Positions 50,077 through 59,278 of a DNA stretch of 64,000 nucleotides are shown piece after piece. How positions within the stretch are numbered: position 1 is the first letter of the stretch; the number at the start of each line of letters is the position of its first letter. Origin of the DNA: Clostridia bacterium (GTDB lineage Bacteria > Bacillota > Clostridia > Saccharofermentanales > Saccharofermentanaceae). Made by a program: the position numbers and the translations under genes. The stretch is from positions 1 to 64,000 of the forward strand of contig JAEEIT010000129.1 in the NCBI GenBank assembly GCA_016281535.1, given 5' to 3'. A model generated the notes under the pieces. It did not search any database. It was not told the DNA's origin and saw only the letters and a list, made by a program, of their open reading frames with translations.

Positions 50077-51038
50077 AGAGAAAACAGCTCGCTCCCCATA
50101 TTCATGCCGATCAGCCGGCCTCGGTCCGCTACATCTATGTGCTGCTGGCCCTTCTTCCGGCCTGGATCGGTGCCGTATTCTACTATGGGATCCGTGTGGT
50201 CGTACTCTCGGCCGTTTCCATGGGATGTTTCTTCCTTTCGGACTACATCGTCTCCAGACGCATGTATCCGGAACAGTCATACTATGTGGACTTAAGCTCT
50301 CTGATCAGCGGACTTCTCCTGGTTCTGATGGTCCCGGCGTCCACATCGGTCTGGGCGGTCCTTCTGGCCTCCCTCTTCGGATCGCTTCTCGTGAAGCAGG
50401 CATTCGGAGGCGTGGGAACGAATATCTTAAATCCCGCACTGGCATCGCGGGCATTCCTGGAATTCACATTTCCTGTCCAGATGACGGCGGTGGAAGCCCC
50501 GTTTTCCGGGCTGTGGCATCTTTCCTCGCTTCTGAACGGAAAGCCGGCCGCGCAGATGGTCTCCACAGAGACTTCCGTTCCGTGGATGCATATTCTCTCC
50601 GGACGGATCACCGGCATGGCAGGCGTCACGTCGATCGTGCTCCTTCTGATCGGTCTTCTGATCCTTCTTGAGAGAAGACTGTTCCGTTTCGAAGCGCCGG
50701 CGGGATACTTCCTGGTCCTGATATTCGGATATGTTCCTTTCTACTGGGATGCGCTGCGGTTCGATACCTTTTTCGTCTGGCTCTGTACTGGCGGACTTCT
50801 TCTGGTGGGGATCTTCATGTTAAATGACTATTCCACGATCCCGATGGATCCGAAGGGAAGGTTTCTGTTCGGGCTGATAGCCGGTCTTCTGACGCTGGTG
50901 ATGTACCGCTTCGGAAACAGTACCTATGCGATGGTATTCCCGGTTCTGATGATGAATATGACGACGCCGATCTTCGATCACTATCTGCGTCCGCGTGCTT
51001 TCTCCAAGCCGAGCTGGTACAGGGAGGTGGAAGAATGA
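50073..51038 (+). CDS. rnfD: RnfD-like membrane subunit
   Basis: ATGA overlap with rnfC; RnfD/NqrB-like membrane pattern (FGGVGTNILNPALASRAFL). Confidence 0.82.
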   Translation: MKRKQLAPHIHADQPASVRYIYVLLALLPAWIGAVFYYGIRVVVLSAVSMGCFFLSDYIVSRRMYPEQSYYVDLSSLISGLLLVLMVPASTSVWAVLLASLFGSLLVKQAFGGVGTNILNPALASRAFLEFTFPVQMTAVEAPFSGLWHLSSLLNGKPAAQMVSTETSVPWMHILSGRITGMAGVTSIVLLLIGLLILLERRLFRFEAPAGYFLVLIFGYVPFYWDALRFDTFFVWLCTGGLLLVGIFMLNDYSTIPMDPKGRFLFGLIAGLLTLVMYRFGNSTYAMVFPVLMMNMTTPIFDHYLRPRAFSKPSWYREVEE

Positions 51039-52255
51039 CCCGGTCTTTCTTTAAAGGTGTGACGATACATGCGGCCATCTGTGTGCTGGTCACGCTGACC
51101 TTTCTTTTCTCGTGCCTGAGTTATGCCCGGTCCGTGGCCCGTTCCGGACAGCAGGAAGAATACCGGGAACTCTACGGTTCTCTTCTCATGGCATCGGAGT
51201 ACCGGTCACTTAAGACGGAAGTGCTGGACAATCACGAAGATATACTGGCGGTGTATAGTGCATATGACGAATCGGGACGTCTCATCGGGTATATTCTGGA
51301 TGTGCAGACACAGAACGCAGACGGCATGATCCATACACAGATGAGTATCAGCGAAGACGGAGAGAACCTGATGAATATCCGGGTGGTCGAGCAGAGCGGA
51401 ATCGGAGAAGCTCTGACCGAGGAGCAGATGGATACGCTCCGCACCCAGCTTAAGGGACAGCGTATTCCGGTTTCAGTCCGTAAAGACCTGCCGACCGAAG
51501 CCTATAAGCAGATGGACTATGACCCGCTCCTGGGGCTTCACGATGGCGTGTACTACGCACAGGCAGAGAATGCCGCATCGGACGGGTATAAGGATTACTG
51601 TGAGATCGAGGTCAGTGGCGGCCGTATCGTACGTGTGGAGTGGGATGCGGAAAATGAACTGTCCCACACCCGTTCCCAGGACTCGATCAGTGGGGAGTAT
51701 AAAGTAAGCGGAAATATCTGGGCCGAGCAGTCCTATCGCCTCTGTAACCGTCTGGTGCTGGTACAGGATCCGGTGAAGCTGGCGATGAAGTCTGACGGAA
51801 AAACAGAGATCATCGACGGTGTGACGATCGATATTTCCACTTTCGTCCAGCTCGTGAACGACTGCATCGCGAACTCGCGTGCTTCCTTTACGAAAGAGCA
51901 GTACCTGAAGAATCAGAGCGGTACGGAGGATCCGGACGACGATGCGTCTTCGGAGACGACGGCGCCGCCGGAGGAGATCACGCCTGCCGTAACGGATGAG
52001 ACGAAAGGAGCGCCGGAACCGACGACGGCTGCTGACACGGAACCTTCCGAACTCGGCGTCATCGGCGGAGAAGACGGTGTGGTCTCGGGAGAAGGAGATA
52101 ACATCCTCTCGGATAGTGTGGACGGCATTCCATTAAGTGAGATCCGAACCTATATCGACGGACTTCCTGAAGCGCAGGCACAGACGGCGGCACTTCTGTC
52201 TTCGGTAAATGAGGCGTATAAGTTTATGCGTGAATATTTGAACTGGGTAGGCTGA
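51035..52255 (+). CDS. RnfG-like subunit with long C-terminal extension
   Basis: Overlap with rnfD; single N-terminal TM, FMN-binding-like domain. Confidence 0.65.
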   Translation: MTRSFFKGVTIHAAICVLVTLTFLFSCLSYARSVARSGQQEEYRELYGSLLMASEYRSLKTEVLDNHEDILAVYSAYDESGRLIGYILDVQTQNADGMIHTQMSISEDGENLMNIRVVEQSGIGEALTEEQMDTLRTQLKGQRIPVSVRKDLPTEAYKQMDYDPLLGLHDGVYYAQAENAASDGYKDYCEIEVSGGRIVRVEWDAENELSHTRSQDSISGEYKVSGNIWAEQSYRLCNRLVLVQDPVKLAMKSDGKTEIIDGVTIDISTFVQLVNDCIANSRASFTKEQYLKNQSGTEDPDDDASSETTAPPEEITPAVTDETKGAPEPTTAADTEPSELGVIGGEDGVVSGEGDNILSDSVDGIPLSEIRTYIDGLPEAQAQTAALLSSVNEAYKFMREYLNWVG

Positions 52256-52256
52256 T

Positions 52257-53384
52257 ATGAAGGAGAAAGGCTATATTTCGACAAAACAATACAGGATCCT
52301 GCTTTCCTTCGCGCTGCTGATGATCTTCACCACCAGCTCGCTTCCGGCGTTCTGCGGAGCCTGCGTACAGATCATAGTGTTTCTTCTTCTCAACCGGGAA
52401 GTGTTCCTCCGCGTCTCCAATAAACGGATCAGCTGGGGCGTGTTTCTCATTACCGCAGCACTTATGGGGGAGGGAGTTTATCTTCTTTCTCCATATCTTC
52501 CCGCATCGTTCTCCAGCGAAGGATTCTTCCTTCTTCCTGCTTCGACATTTCTTTTCCTGAGTGTGCCGATGTTCGACTATTTCGATGCGGAACATCAGAT
52601 CTCTCTTCCTGAGATCTGGCGGGGATTCTTCTATTTCGTCCCGGCCGGAATCATCATATCGATGCTTCGGGAACTGTTCGGAAATGCATCGGTGTGCGGA
52701 GTCTATTTTGAGTCGCTTACCCGGTATGAGATCCGGTTCTTCGCGCATACGTCGGGGTCGGCACTTCTGGTCCTGGTGTCCCTTCTTTTCCTGTACTTTC
52801 TTAAGAACGGGGAGTCGGATACGCCGACCGTCATGGATACGAAGGAACAGCGTTCGAGGATATTCCGCCCGATCTCCCTTGCTAAGGAGAAACGGTTCCT
52901 GCTTCTGAGCCTTTGTCTTCTGATTTATGTCCTGCTGTTCGGGGCGATCGGGATCCTTCTGATCTTTCACGTGCCGTCCTTCCTGCATCAGCCGGCCCAT
53001 ATCGTCCTTCTGTCGTCGGTCGTTTCACCTCTTTTATTCACGCTGATCGTGAAAGGCCTGAAGCAGAGTGAAACGCTTGACGAGTATAACTATGTACCCT
53101 TCCTGGGTGTCATTACGACCTCGATCCCCCTGATATTCTATATGCGCGATCTGGTCCTGCCGTCGGATGTTTCGACGGGGATGAGGATCCTCTGGTGGAG
53201 TGCTCTGACCGTCGGGGTCTGGCTCTTCTCCGTTGCCGTGTTCGCATATTGCCGGGTGATCAACGGAAGGCTTTTGTTCGGTAAGCAGCCCCGCTGTCTG
53301 GAGGGGATCCCGTTGATCGTGCTGCATGTCCTTCTGGCCATGATCGTGTTCATGCCGTGGACGCAGGTCCTGATCAATATCTGA
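52257..53384 (+). CDS. Divergent fused RnfE/RnfA-like membrane protein
   Basis: RnfE-like IIISMLRELFGNASVCG...YEIRFFAHTSGSALL in N half; RnfA-like FLGVITTSIPLIFY...GIPLIVLHVLLAMIVFMPW in C half; operon context. Confidence 0.55.
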   Translation: MKEKGYISTKQYRILLSFALLMIFTTSSLPAFCGACVQIIVFLLLNREVFLRVSNKRISWGVFLITAALMGEGVYLLSPYLPASFSSEGFFLLPASTFLFLSVPMFDYFDAEHQISLPEIWRGFFYFVPAGIIISMLRELFGNASVCGVYFESLTRYEIRFFAHTSGSALLVLVSLLFLYFLKNGESDTPTVMDTKEQRSRIFRPISLAKEKRFLLLSLCLLIYVLLFGAIGILLIFHVPSFLHQPAHIVLLSSVVSPLLFTLIVKGLKQSETLDEYNYVPFLGVITTSIPLIFYMRDLVLPSDVSTGMRILWWSALTVGVWLFSVAVFAYCRVINGRLLFGKQPRCLEGIPLIVLHVLLAMIVFMPWTQVLINI

Positions 53385-53408
53385 TGTGAGGAAAAGGAGA
53401 AGTAACAA

Positions 53409-54626
53409 GTGAGAATCGTGATCACGTGCCTGTTCGGGCTGGAACATTATTGTGTAGAGGATCTGGAGAATATCGGTTATTCCAGGGACCGGATCTTCGT
53501 TACCGACGGGCAGGTCGTTCTGGATACGACGCCGAAGGACATGGCGTCGGATGCGGCGAGAGTGTGCCTGTGGAGCCGGCGGGGAGAACGTGTTCTCCTT
53601 TCGATCGATGAATTCCACGCGGAGACATTCGATGATTTCTTCGACGGGATCGCTTCGATTTCCTGGGTGAACTATATTCCGACAGGCGCGGCGTTCCATG
53701 TGAACGGCTATTCGCGTGATTCGAAACTGTTCGGGATCCCGGCCTGCCAGAGCCTTTGTAAGAAGGCCATTGTAAAAGCACTGTCCTCCCTTCGTCCGAC
53801 TTCTTCGGAGGAACGGATCTTCGAAGATGAGAAGATCGGTCTGGTGAAAGTGGTCTTCGGGATCGTGAAGGATAACGTCAACGTCATGATCGATATCACG
53901 GGAGACGGTCTCCATAAACGCGGATATCGCCCGTTGATGCACGAAGCCCCGATCAAAGAGACCCTCGCGGCCGGCATGGTGAGCGCGGCCCAGTACCGCT
54001 TCTTCGGGGAAGAGGCGCTGGTCGATCCCTTCTGCGGGTCCGGCACCATCGTGATCGAGGCGGCCCTGATGGCGCTGAATATCGCACCGGGACTGAACCG
54101 TGCCTTCTCCGGTGAGGCACTTCCTTATATCGGGAAACAGGCATACGACCGGGCCAGGGAAGAGGCGCGGGATCTTATGGATCTGACCCCGATGGATGAT
54201 ATCTATTTCTACGGTTCGGATATCGATCCGAAGGCGGTGCGGGTGGCCGAGAATAATGCGAAAGCAGCAGGTGTTTCCGACTTCGTACGCTTCAAGGTCT
54301 CGGATTTTCGGGACCAGACGCCGGAGGCACTCCTGTCCTGGACGAACATGAAACGTCAGCTGATCCTCTGTAATCCTCCGTATGGCGGCCGTCTTCTGAC
54401 ACCGGAAGCGGCAGCAGAGATCTACCGGGGCATCGCATCGACTTATCTGGACAGGAACGGATACTGTAGAAAAGGCATCCGGCTGTCGGTCATCACGCCG
54501 GACGATTCTTTCGAGAACCAGGTGGTGCGAAAAGCAGATAAAAGACGAAAACTGTATAACGGTTCCATTCGATGCCAATTGACAAATTATTTTCGTCTTC
54601 CTCCGAAAGAAAAAGGGGACCGATAG
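53409..54626 (+). CDS. THUMP-domain class I RNA methyltransferase (RlmL/Trm-like)
   Basis: VDPFCGSGTIVIEAALMALNIAPG, ILCNPPYGGRL. Confidence 0.93.
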   Translation: MRIVITCLFGLEHYCVEDLENIGYSRDRIFVTDGQVVLDTTPKDMASDAARVCLWSRRGERVLLSIDEFHAETFDDFFDGIASISWVNYIPTGAAFHVNGYSRDSKLFGIPACQSLCKKAIVKALSSLRPTSSEERIFEDEKIGLVKVVFGIVKDNVNVMIDITGDGLHKRGYRPLMHEAPIKETLAAGMVSAAQYRFFGEEALVDPFCGSGTIVIEAALMALNIAPGLNRAFSGEALPYIGKQAYDRAREEARDLMDLTPMDDIYFYGSDIDPKAVRVAENNAKAAGVSDFVRFKVSDFRDQTPEALLSWTNMKRQLILCNPPYGGRLLTPEAAAEIYRGIASTYLDRNGYCRKGIRLSVITPDDSFENQVVRKADKRRKLYNGSIRCQLTNYFRLPPKEKGDR

Positions 54627-54676
54627 TCCACCGATTGCGGACAGCGAAATTGTCAAATTGAAATTTTATGACCTTG

Positions 54677-54700
54677 AAAAGCCCTGAAATCGGGGCTTTT
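54677..54700 (+). terminator. Rho-independent terminator
   Basis: aaaagccc/gggctttt hairpin then T. Confidence 0.75.
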
Positions 54701-54809
54701 TCACGTCGTGAAAACTTTTGGTGTTTTTCAGAAAAAGCCTTGACAAAAAATACCCTGCCTAGTTTCAAGCGTTTGAGAGGGCCCTTTTACCGAAAGCCTT
54801 GTTTTTGAG

Positions 54810-54876
54810 TTATCCACAGAGTTTTCCACTTTTTCCACAGGTTTTTTGTTGACTGGAAGAGGAAAACTGTGGAAAA
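54810..54876. promoter_or_regulatory. DnaA-box-like cluster
   Basis: TTATCCACA (54810-54818, perfect), TTTTCCACT (54822-54830), TTTTCCACA (54831-54839), reverse TGTGGAAAA (54868-54876). Confidence 0.65.
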
Positions 54877-55054
54877 CTCGTTGCATCAATCGGTTGTCAT
54901 TTGGCTTCGTTTTCTTTTCTTTTTCTTTCGAAATGAAAACAGAAACGAAAGTGCAAAAATCCTTGAACTTCTCGGTTCATACAGTAGGGAATCTGATATA
55001 ATAAGGTGAAGTAGTTTGGAGAGTGGGGACACTCTGGAAGAGAAGGTTTACGTT

Positions 55055-56335
55055 ATGACGGATTTTGAGATGCGCGCGCAGGCTGCGAAACAGGCTTCTT
55101 TCGAGATGGCCGTACTGCCGACGAAGCTGAAAGATGAGGCACTTCTGGCCATCGCGCAGGCCCTCCTGGATAGAAAAGAAGAGATCTTTTCCGCGAATGC
55201 GATCGATCTTAAGAATGCAGAGGAGTCCGACCTTCCCATGCCGCTTCAGAAGAGGCTGCGTTTCGATGAACATAAACTCAATGATGTGGTGGCAGGACTG
55301 AAGAGCCTGACAACACTGGAAGACCCGGTGGGGCGTGAACTGATGAAGACCGAGCTGGATAACGATTTGGTGCTGACTCGTGTGTCCTGCCCGATCGGCG
55401 TGCTGGGTATTATTTTCGAATCCCGTCCGGACGCACTTGTCCAGATCGCATCGCTTGCCCTGAAATCGGGAAACGCCTGCTGTATGAAGGGCGGTAGTGA
55501 AGCCGTGAACAGCAACCGTATCCTCTTTCAGATCATCGAGCAGGCTTCGGTTTCGGTCGGTGTCCCGAAGGGCTGGATCACGTTGATGGAGAGCCGAAGC
55601 GACGTGGCCGAGATGCTTCTTCTGGACCAGTATATCGATCTGATCATCCCGAGAGGCTCGAATGCCTTCGTCCAGTACATCATGCAGCATAGTTCGATCC
55701 CGGTCATGGGGCACGCGGACGGCGTCTGCCATCTGTATATCCACGAGAAGGCGGACCGTGACATGGCATTAAAGATCGCGGTCGATAGTAAGACACAGTA
55801 CGTGGCGGTATGTAATGCCTGCGAGACCATCCTGGTGGATGCGTCCATTGCGAAGGAGTTCCTGCCGGAGCTTGCTTTCTCACTTCGGGAGAAGAATGTG
55901 GAGATCCACGGCTGCGAGAAGACGAAAGAGATCCTTCCGGATGTGCTTCCTGTGGAAGAGTGGCATCACGAGTATCTCGACTATAAGGTATCCATTAAGA
56001 TCGTGTCGGGACCGGACGAGGCGATCGCCCACATTAACAAGTACGGATCGGGTCACACCGAGTCGATCGTCACGACGGATCCTGCCGTTGCTGAGGACTT
56101 CCTGAACCGTGCCTCTTCCGGTAACGTATTCTGGAACTGCTCCACGAGATTCTCCGATGGCTTCCGCTACGGCTTCGGCGCCGAGGTCGGGATCAGTACC
56201 TCGAAGCTTCACGCCAGAGGACCGGTGGGACTGGAAGGTCTGGTCACGTATAAGTACAAGATCCGTGGAAACGGCAATATCGTTGCGGACTATGCCGAAG
56301 GCAGACGCACATTTACACATAAGCACATTAAATGA
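55055..56335 (+). CDS. proA: Gamma-glutamyl phosphate reductase
   Basis: GVLGIIFESRPDALVQIASLALKSGNACCMKGGSEA; NCSTRFSDGFRYGFGAEVGIST. Confidence 0.96.
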   Translation: MTDFEMRAQAAKQASFEMAVLPTKLKDEALLAIAQALLDRKEEIFSANAIDLKNAEESDLPMPLQKRLRFDEHKLNDVVAGLKSLTTLEDPVGRELMKTELDNDLVLTRVSCPIGVLGIIFESRPDALVQIASLALKSGNACCMKGGSEAVNSNRILFQIIEQASVSVGVPKGWITLMESRSDVAEMLLLDQYIDLIIPRGSNAFVQYIMQHSSIPVMGHADGVCHLYIHEKADRDMALKIAVDSKTQYVAVCNACETILVDASIAKEFLPELAFSLREKNVEIHGCEKTKEILPDVLPVEEWHHEYLDYKVSIKIVSGPDEAIAHINKYGSGHTESIVTTDPAVAEDFLNRASSGNVFWNCSTRFSDGFRYGFGAEVGISTSKLHARGPVGLEGLVTYKYKIRGNGNIVADYAEGRRTFTHKHIK

Positions 56336-56351
56336 AAAGAGGTATTGGAAA

Positions 56352-56804
56352 ATGGTAGTTTCGATTGCATCTGATCACGCAGGGTATCCGCTCCGTAAGG
56401 TCGTCGTCGATCATCTGACGAAGCAGGGACATACGGTAGTCGAGGGTGGCGCAACATCGGCCGATGTGCCTTACAGCTACGTGCTTGCCGGCCAGAAGGT
56501 GGCAAAAGACGTCCTCGGCGGTCAGGCAGAGCGTGGGATCGTGATCTGCGGCACCGGCATCGGTATTTCGATGGTGGCCAATAAGTTCCCGGGTATCCGC
56601 TGCGCACTCTGTACGAATGAGTATATGGCGAGGATGTCCCGTCAGCACAACGATGCGAATGTGCTGTCCATGGGCGCACGCGTAGTCGGCAGTTCGCTGG
56701 CGCTGGGTATCGTGGATGCATACATGAACGAGCCCTTCGACGGCGGCCGTCACCAGACCCGCGTCAATGATATGAAGGAACAAGAGAAAGAGCTATTTAA
56801 ATAA
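56352..56804 (+). CDS. rpiB: Ribose-5-phosphate isomerase B
   Basis: SIASDHAGYPLRKVV, GIVICGTGIGISMVANKFPGIRCALC. Confidence 0.95.
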   Translation: MVVSIASDHAGYPLRKVVVDHLTKQGHTVVEGGATSADVPYSYVLAGQKVAKDVLGGQAERGIVICGTGIGISMVANKFPGIRCALCTNEYMARMSRQHNDANVLSMGARVVGSSLALGIVDAYMNEPFDGGRHQTRVNDMKEQEKELFK

Positions 56805-56822
56805 TTTTCGGGAGGATTACCT

Positions 56823-57452
56823 ATGGCACAGTTTTTCTTATTTGATCATCCGCTGATCCAGCACAAGATCTCCATGCTCCGCGACAAGAACACTTCGACG
56901 AAAGAGTTCCGCGAGCTGGTTCACGAGATCTCGATGCTTATGGCATATGAGGTCACCCGTGATATGCCTCTTACGGACAAGGAGATCGAGACTCCTGTTG
57001 CGAAGACGACGGCAAAAGTACTGGCGGGCAAGAAGGTCGCGCTGGTTCCGATCCTTCGTGCGGGCCTGGGCATGGTAGACGGTATGCTCTCCATCATTCC
57101 GAATGCGAAGGTCGGACATATCGGTCTTTACCGTGATCCGAACACATTAAAGCCGGTAGAGTATTACTGCAAGCTTCCGGAGGATATCGTGGACCGTGAG
57201 GTCATCGTTCTCGATCCGATGCTGGCCACAGGCGGATCTTCGTCTGCAGCGATCCAGTTCCTGAAGGACCGCGGCATCAAGAACATTAAGTTCGTCTGCC
57301 TGATCTGCGCACCGGAAGGTATCGCAAGACTCCAGGAAGATCATCCGGACGTGCCGGTATTCTGTGCCGCCAAGGATGAAAGACTCAACGATCACGCTTA
57401 CATCATCCCGGGTCTGGGCGATGCAGGCGATCGTCTTTTCGGTACGAACTAA
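56823..57452 (+). CDS. upp: Uracil phosphoribosyltransferase
   Basis: [30 protein letters not shown]. Confidence 0.96.
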   Translation: MAQFFLFDHPLIQHKISMLRDKNTSTKEFRELVHEISMLMAYEVTRDMPLTDKEIETPVAKTTAKVLAGKKVALVPILRAGLGMVDGMLSIIPNAKVGHIGLYRDPNTLKPVEYYCKLPEDIVDREVIVLDPMLATGGSSSAAIQFLKDRGIKNIKFVCLICAPEGIARLQEDHPDVPVFCAAKDERLNDHAYIIPGLGDAGDRLFGTN

Positions 57453-57473
57453 GGAGGTCCGTAAGCAGGGTCT

Positions 57474-58349
57474 ATGAGCATAGTACTTGCCGCTTCCTGG
57501 GGCGCACAGTTCTGGGAAGCTTTTAAAGAAGAATTATCGGAGGTCTTCGGCGTATTCACCGGTAAGGCGAATATCGGCGAAGAGATCCGTGGCGCGATCC
57601 TTCAGTGGAGGGGATATATCCCCGGTACCGGTGAGCGGATTCCGATCACGGACGCCATCATTGTCACATGGGTCGCCATGCTTGTGGGTATCCTTCTGTT
57701 CTGCTGGATGGGCGGAAAGAAAGAACGGATCCCGACGAAGAGACAGGCCGTGATGGAATCCCTTATCAACATTCTGTTCGGTGTATGTAAGGATTACGGA
57801 TTAAACGAGGAACAATCGGAGAAGGTTATCCCGATGATCGGTTCGATCGGTATTTTCCTGATCTCCTGTAACGTGATCTCGATCTTCCATATCCCACCGC
57901 CGGCGAAGAATATCGCATTCCCGTTTGCCATGGCACTGTTTGCGATCTTCTACGTTATTTTCATGTCGATCCGTTTCGTCGGAGTGAAAGGATTCTTCCG
58001 GTCCTTCACCGATCCGATGGGCTTCATGGTCCCCTTTAAGATCATCGACTTTTTCATTAAACCGATCTCTCTGGCGCTCCGTCTTTTCGGTAACGTATTC
58101 GGTGCGTTCATCCTGATGGAATTCCTGAGCATCGTATGTCCGATCATCGCACCGGGTGCATTCAGTCTCTGGTTCGATCTTATGGATGGTGTCCTTCAGG
58201 CCGTCGTATTCTGTTACCTGACGACTTCCTATATCGGTGAAGTGGTCGAGAGTGCCCATGCGACGAAAGAGAGAAACGAGGAGAAAGCAAAACAGAAAGC
58301 TCAAAAGCAGGAGCAAGCAGCACCGCAGGAAGCGGAGCATGCAGCCTGA
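57474..58349 (+). CDS. atpB: F-type ATPase subunit a
   Basis: PISLALRLFGNVFGAFILME. Confidence 0.93.
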   Translation: MSIVLAASWGAQFWEAFKEELSEVFGVFTGKANIGEEIRGAILQWRGYIPGTGERIPITDAIIVTWVAMLVGILLFCWMGGKKERIPTKRQAVMESLINILFGVCKDYGLNEEQSEKVIPMIGSIGIFLISCNVISIFHIPPPAKNIAFPFAMALFAIFYVIFMSIRFVGVKGFFRSFTDPMGFMVPFKIIDFFIKPISLALRLFGNVFGAFILMEFLSIVCPIIAPGAFSLWFDLMDGVLQAVVFCYLTTSYIGEVVESAHATKERNEEKAKQKAQKQEQAAPQEAEHAA

Positions 58350-58374
58350 ATGAGATAAACAGGAGGAAGAGAAG

Positions 58375-58641
58375 ATGTTTGGATTAACGAGAGTTTTATT
58401 GGATACAGCGATCGAGGCGAAAGGCCTTGCAGGATTGGGTGCAGGTATCGCTATCGGTCTCTGCGGACTGGGTACCACGATCGGTATCGGTCTTGCCGCA
58501 GGACGTGCACTGGAGGGTTCCTCCCGTCAGCCGGAGATGTTCAGCAAACTGCAGACGCTCCTTCTGATCGCGATCGTATTCATGGAGTCCATCGCAATCT
58601 ATTCGCTGGTAGTAAGTCTTCTTTTGATCTTTACGGTCTGA
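58375..58641 (+). CDS. atpE: F-type ATPase subunit c
   Basis: GLAAGRALEGSSRQPE and FMESIAIYSLVVSLLLIF. Confidence 0.95.
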   Translation: MFGLTRVLLDTAIEAKGLAGLGAGIAIGLCGLGTTIGIGLAAGRALEGSSRQPEMFSKLQTLLLIAIVFMESIAIYSLVVSLLLIFTV

Positions 58642-58651
58642 TGATAACGAG

Positions 58652-59278
58652 GTGAAAGACATGTATTTTGCAGCATTTAAGTTGCTTTCCGGAGCGAATG
58701 TGATGAAGCTTTCTACTTCGCTTGTGCGCCTGGCGGAAGATGCGGGTGAATCCAGTTCGCTTCTTTCCCCGGATCAGGTGGCGCACTATCTGGTGACCGG
58801 ACTTGTGACGATCGTCAATCTTCTGGTCGCCTACCTGATCTTGAAGTTCGCACTCTTTAAGCCCCTCATGAAGGTCATGAAGGGAAGGAAAGAAGCCATC
58901 GAGAAGGAACTGTCCGAGGCGGAAGAGAAGAACAAGAAGGCATCGGAGAATCTGGAAGAATCCATCAAGCGGGTCGATGCTTCCCACGAAGAAGCCATGC
59001 AGATCATCGCGGATGCCAGAACTCAGGCAGAGAAGCAGTCGGAGACGATCATCGAGACTTCCAGAAAGGAAGCACAGGAGATCCGCGACCGCGCCGAGGA
59101 AGATGCGAAGCGCACCCGTAAGGCGATGCTTGAAGAGATGAAAGACGAAGTGGCAGACCTGGCGGTTTCCATCGCGGGCCATGTCTTAAGTAATTGTGAT
59201 GCGAACGCCGACGAAGCGTCCATTCGCGCGAAGGCGAAAGAGGAACTGGATTCGGCAGAGGTGACGACCGGTGAATAA
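58652..59278 (+). CDS. atpF: F-type ATPase subunit b
   Basis: N-terminal TM then a long charged coiled coil; operon position. Confidence 0.9.
   Translation: MKDMYFAAFKLLSGANVMKLSTSLVRLAEDAGESSSLLSPDQVAHYLVTGLVTIVNLLVAYLILKFALFKPLMKVMKGRKEAIEKELSEAEEKNKKASENLEESIKRVDASHEEAMQIIADARTQAEKQSETIIETSRKEAQEIRDRAEEDAKRTRKAMLEEMKDEVADLAVSIAGHVLSNCDANADEASIRAKAKEELDSAEVTTGE

Noticed and set aside
54810-54876. Chromosomal origin call
   Set aside because: DnaA boxes are clustered but no dnaA/dnaN and no strand switch in gene orientation; kept only as a finding to test.
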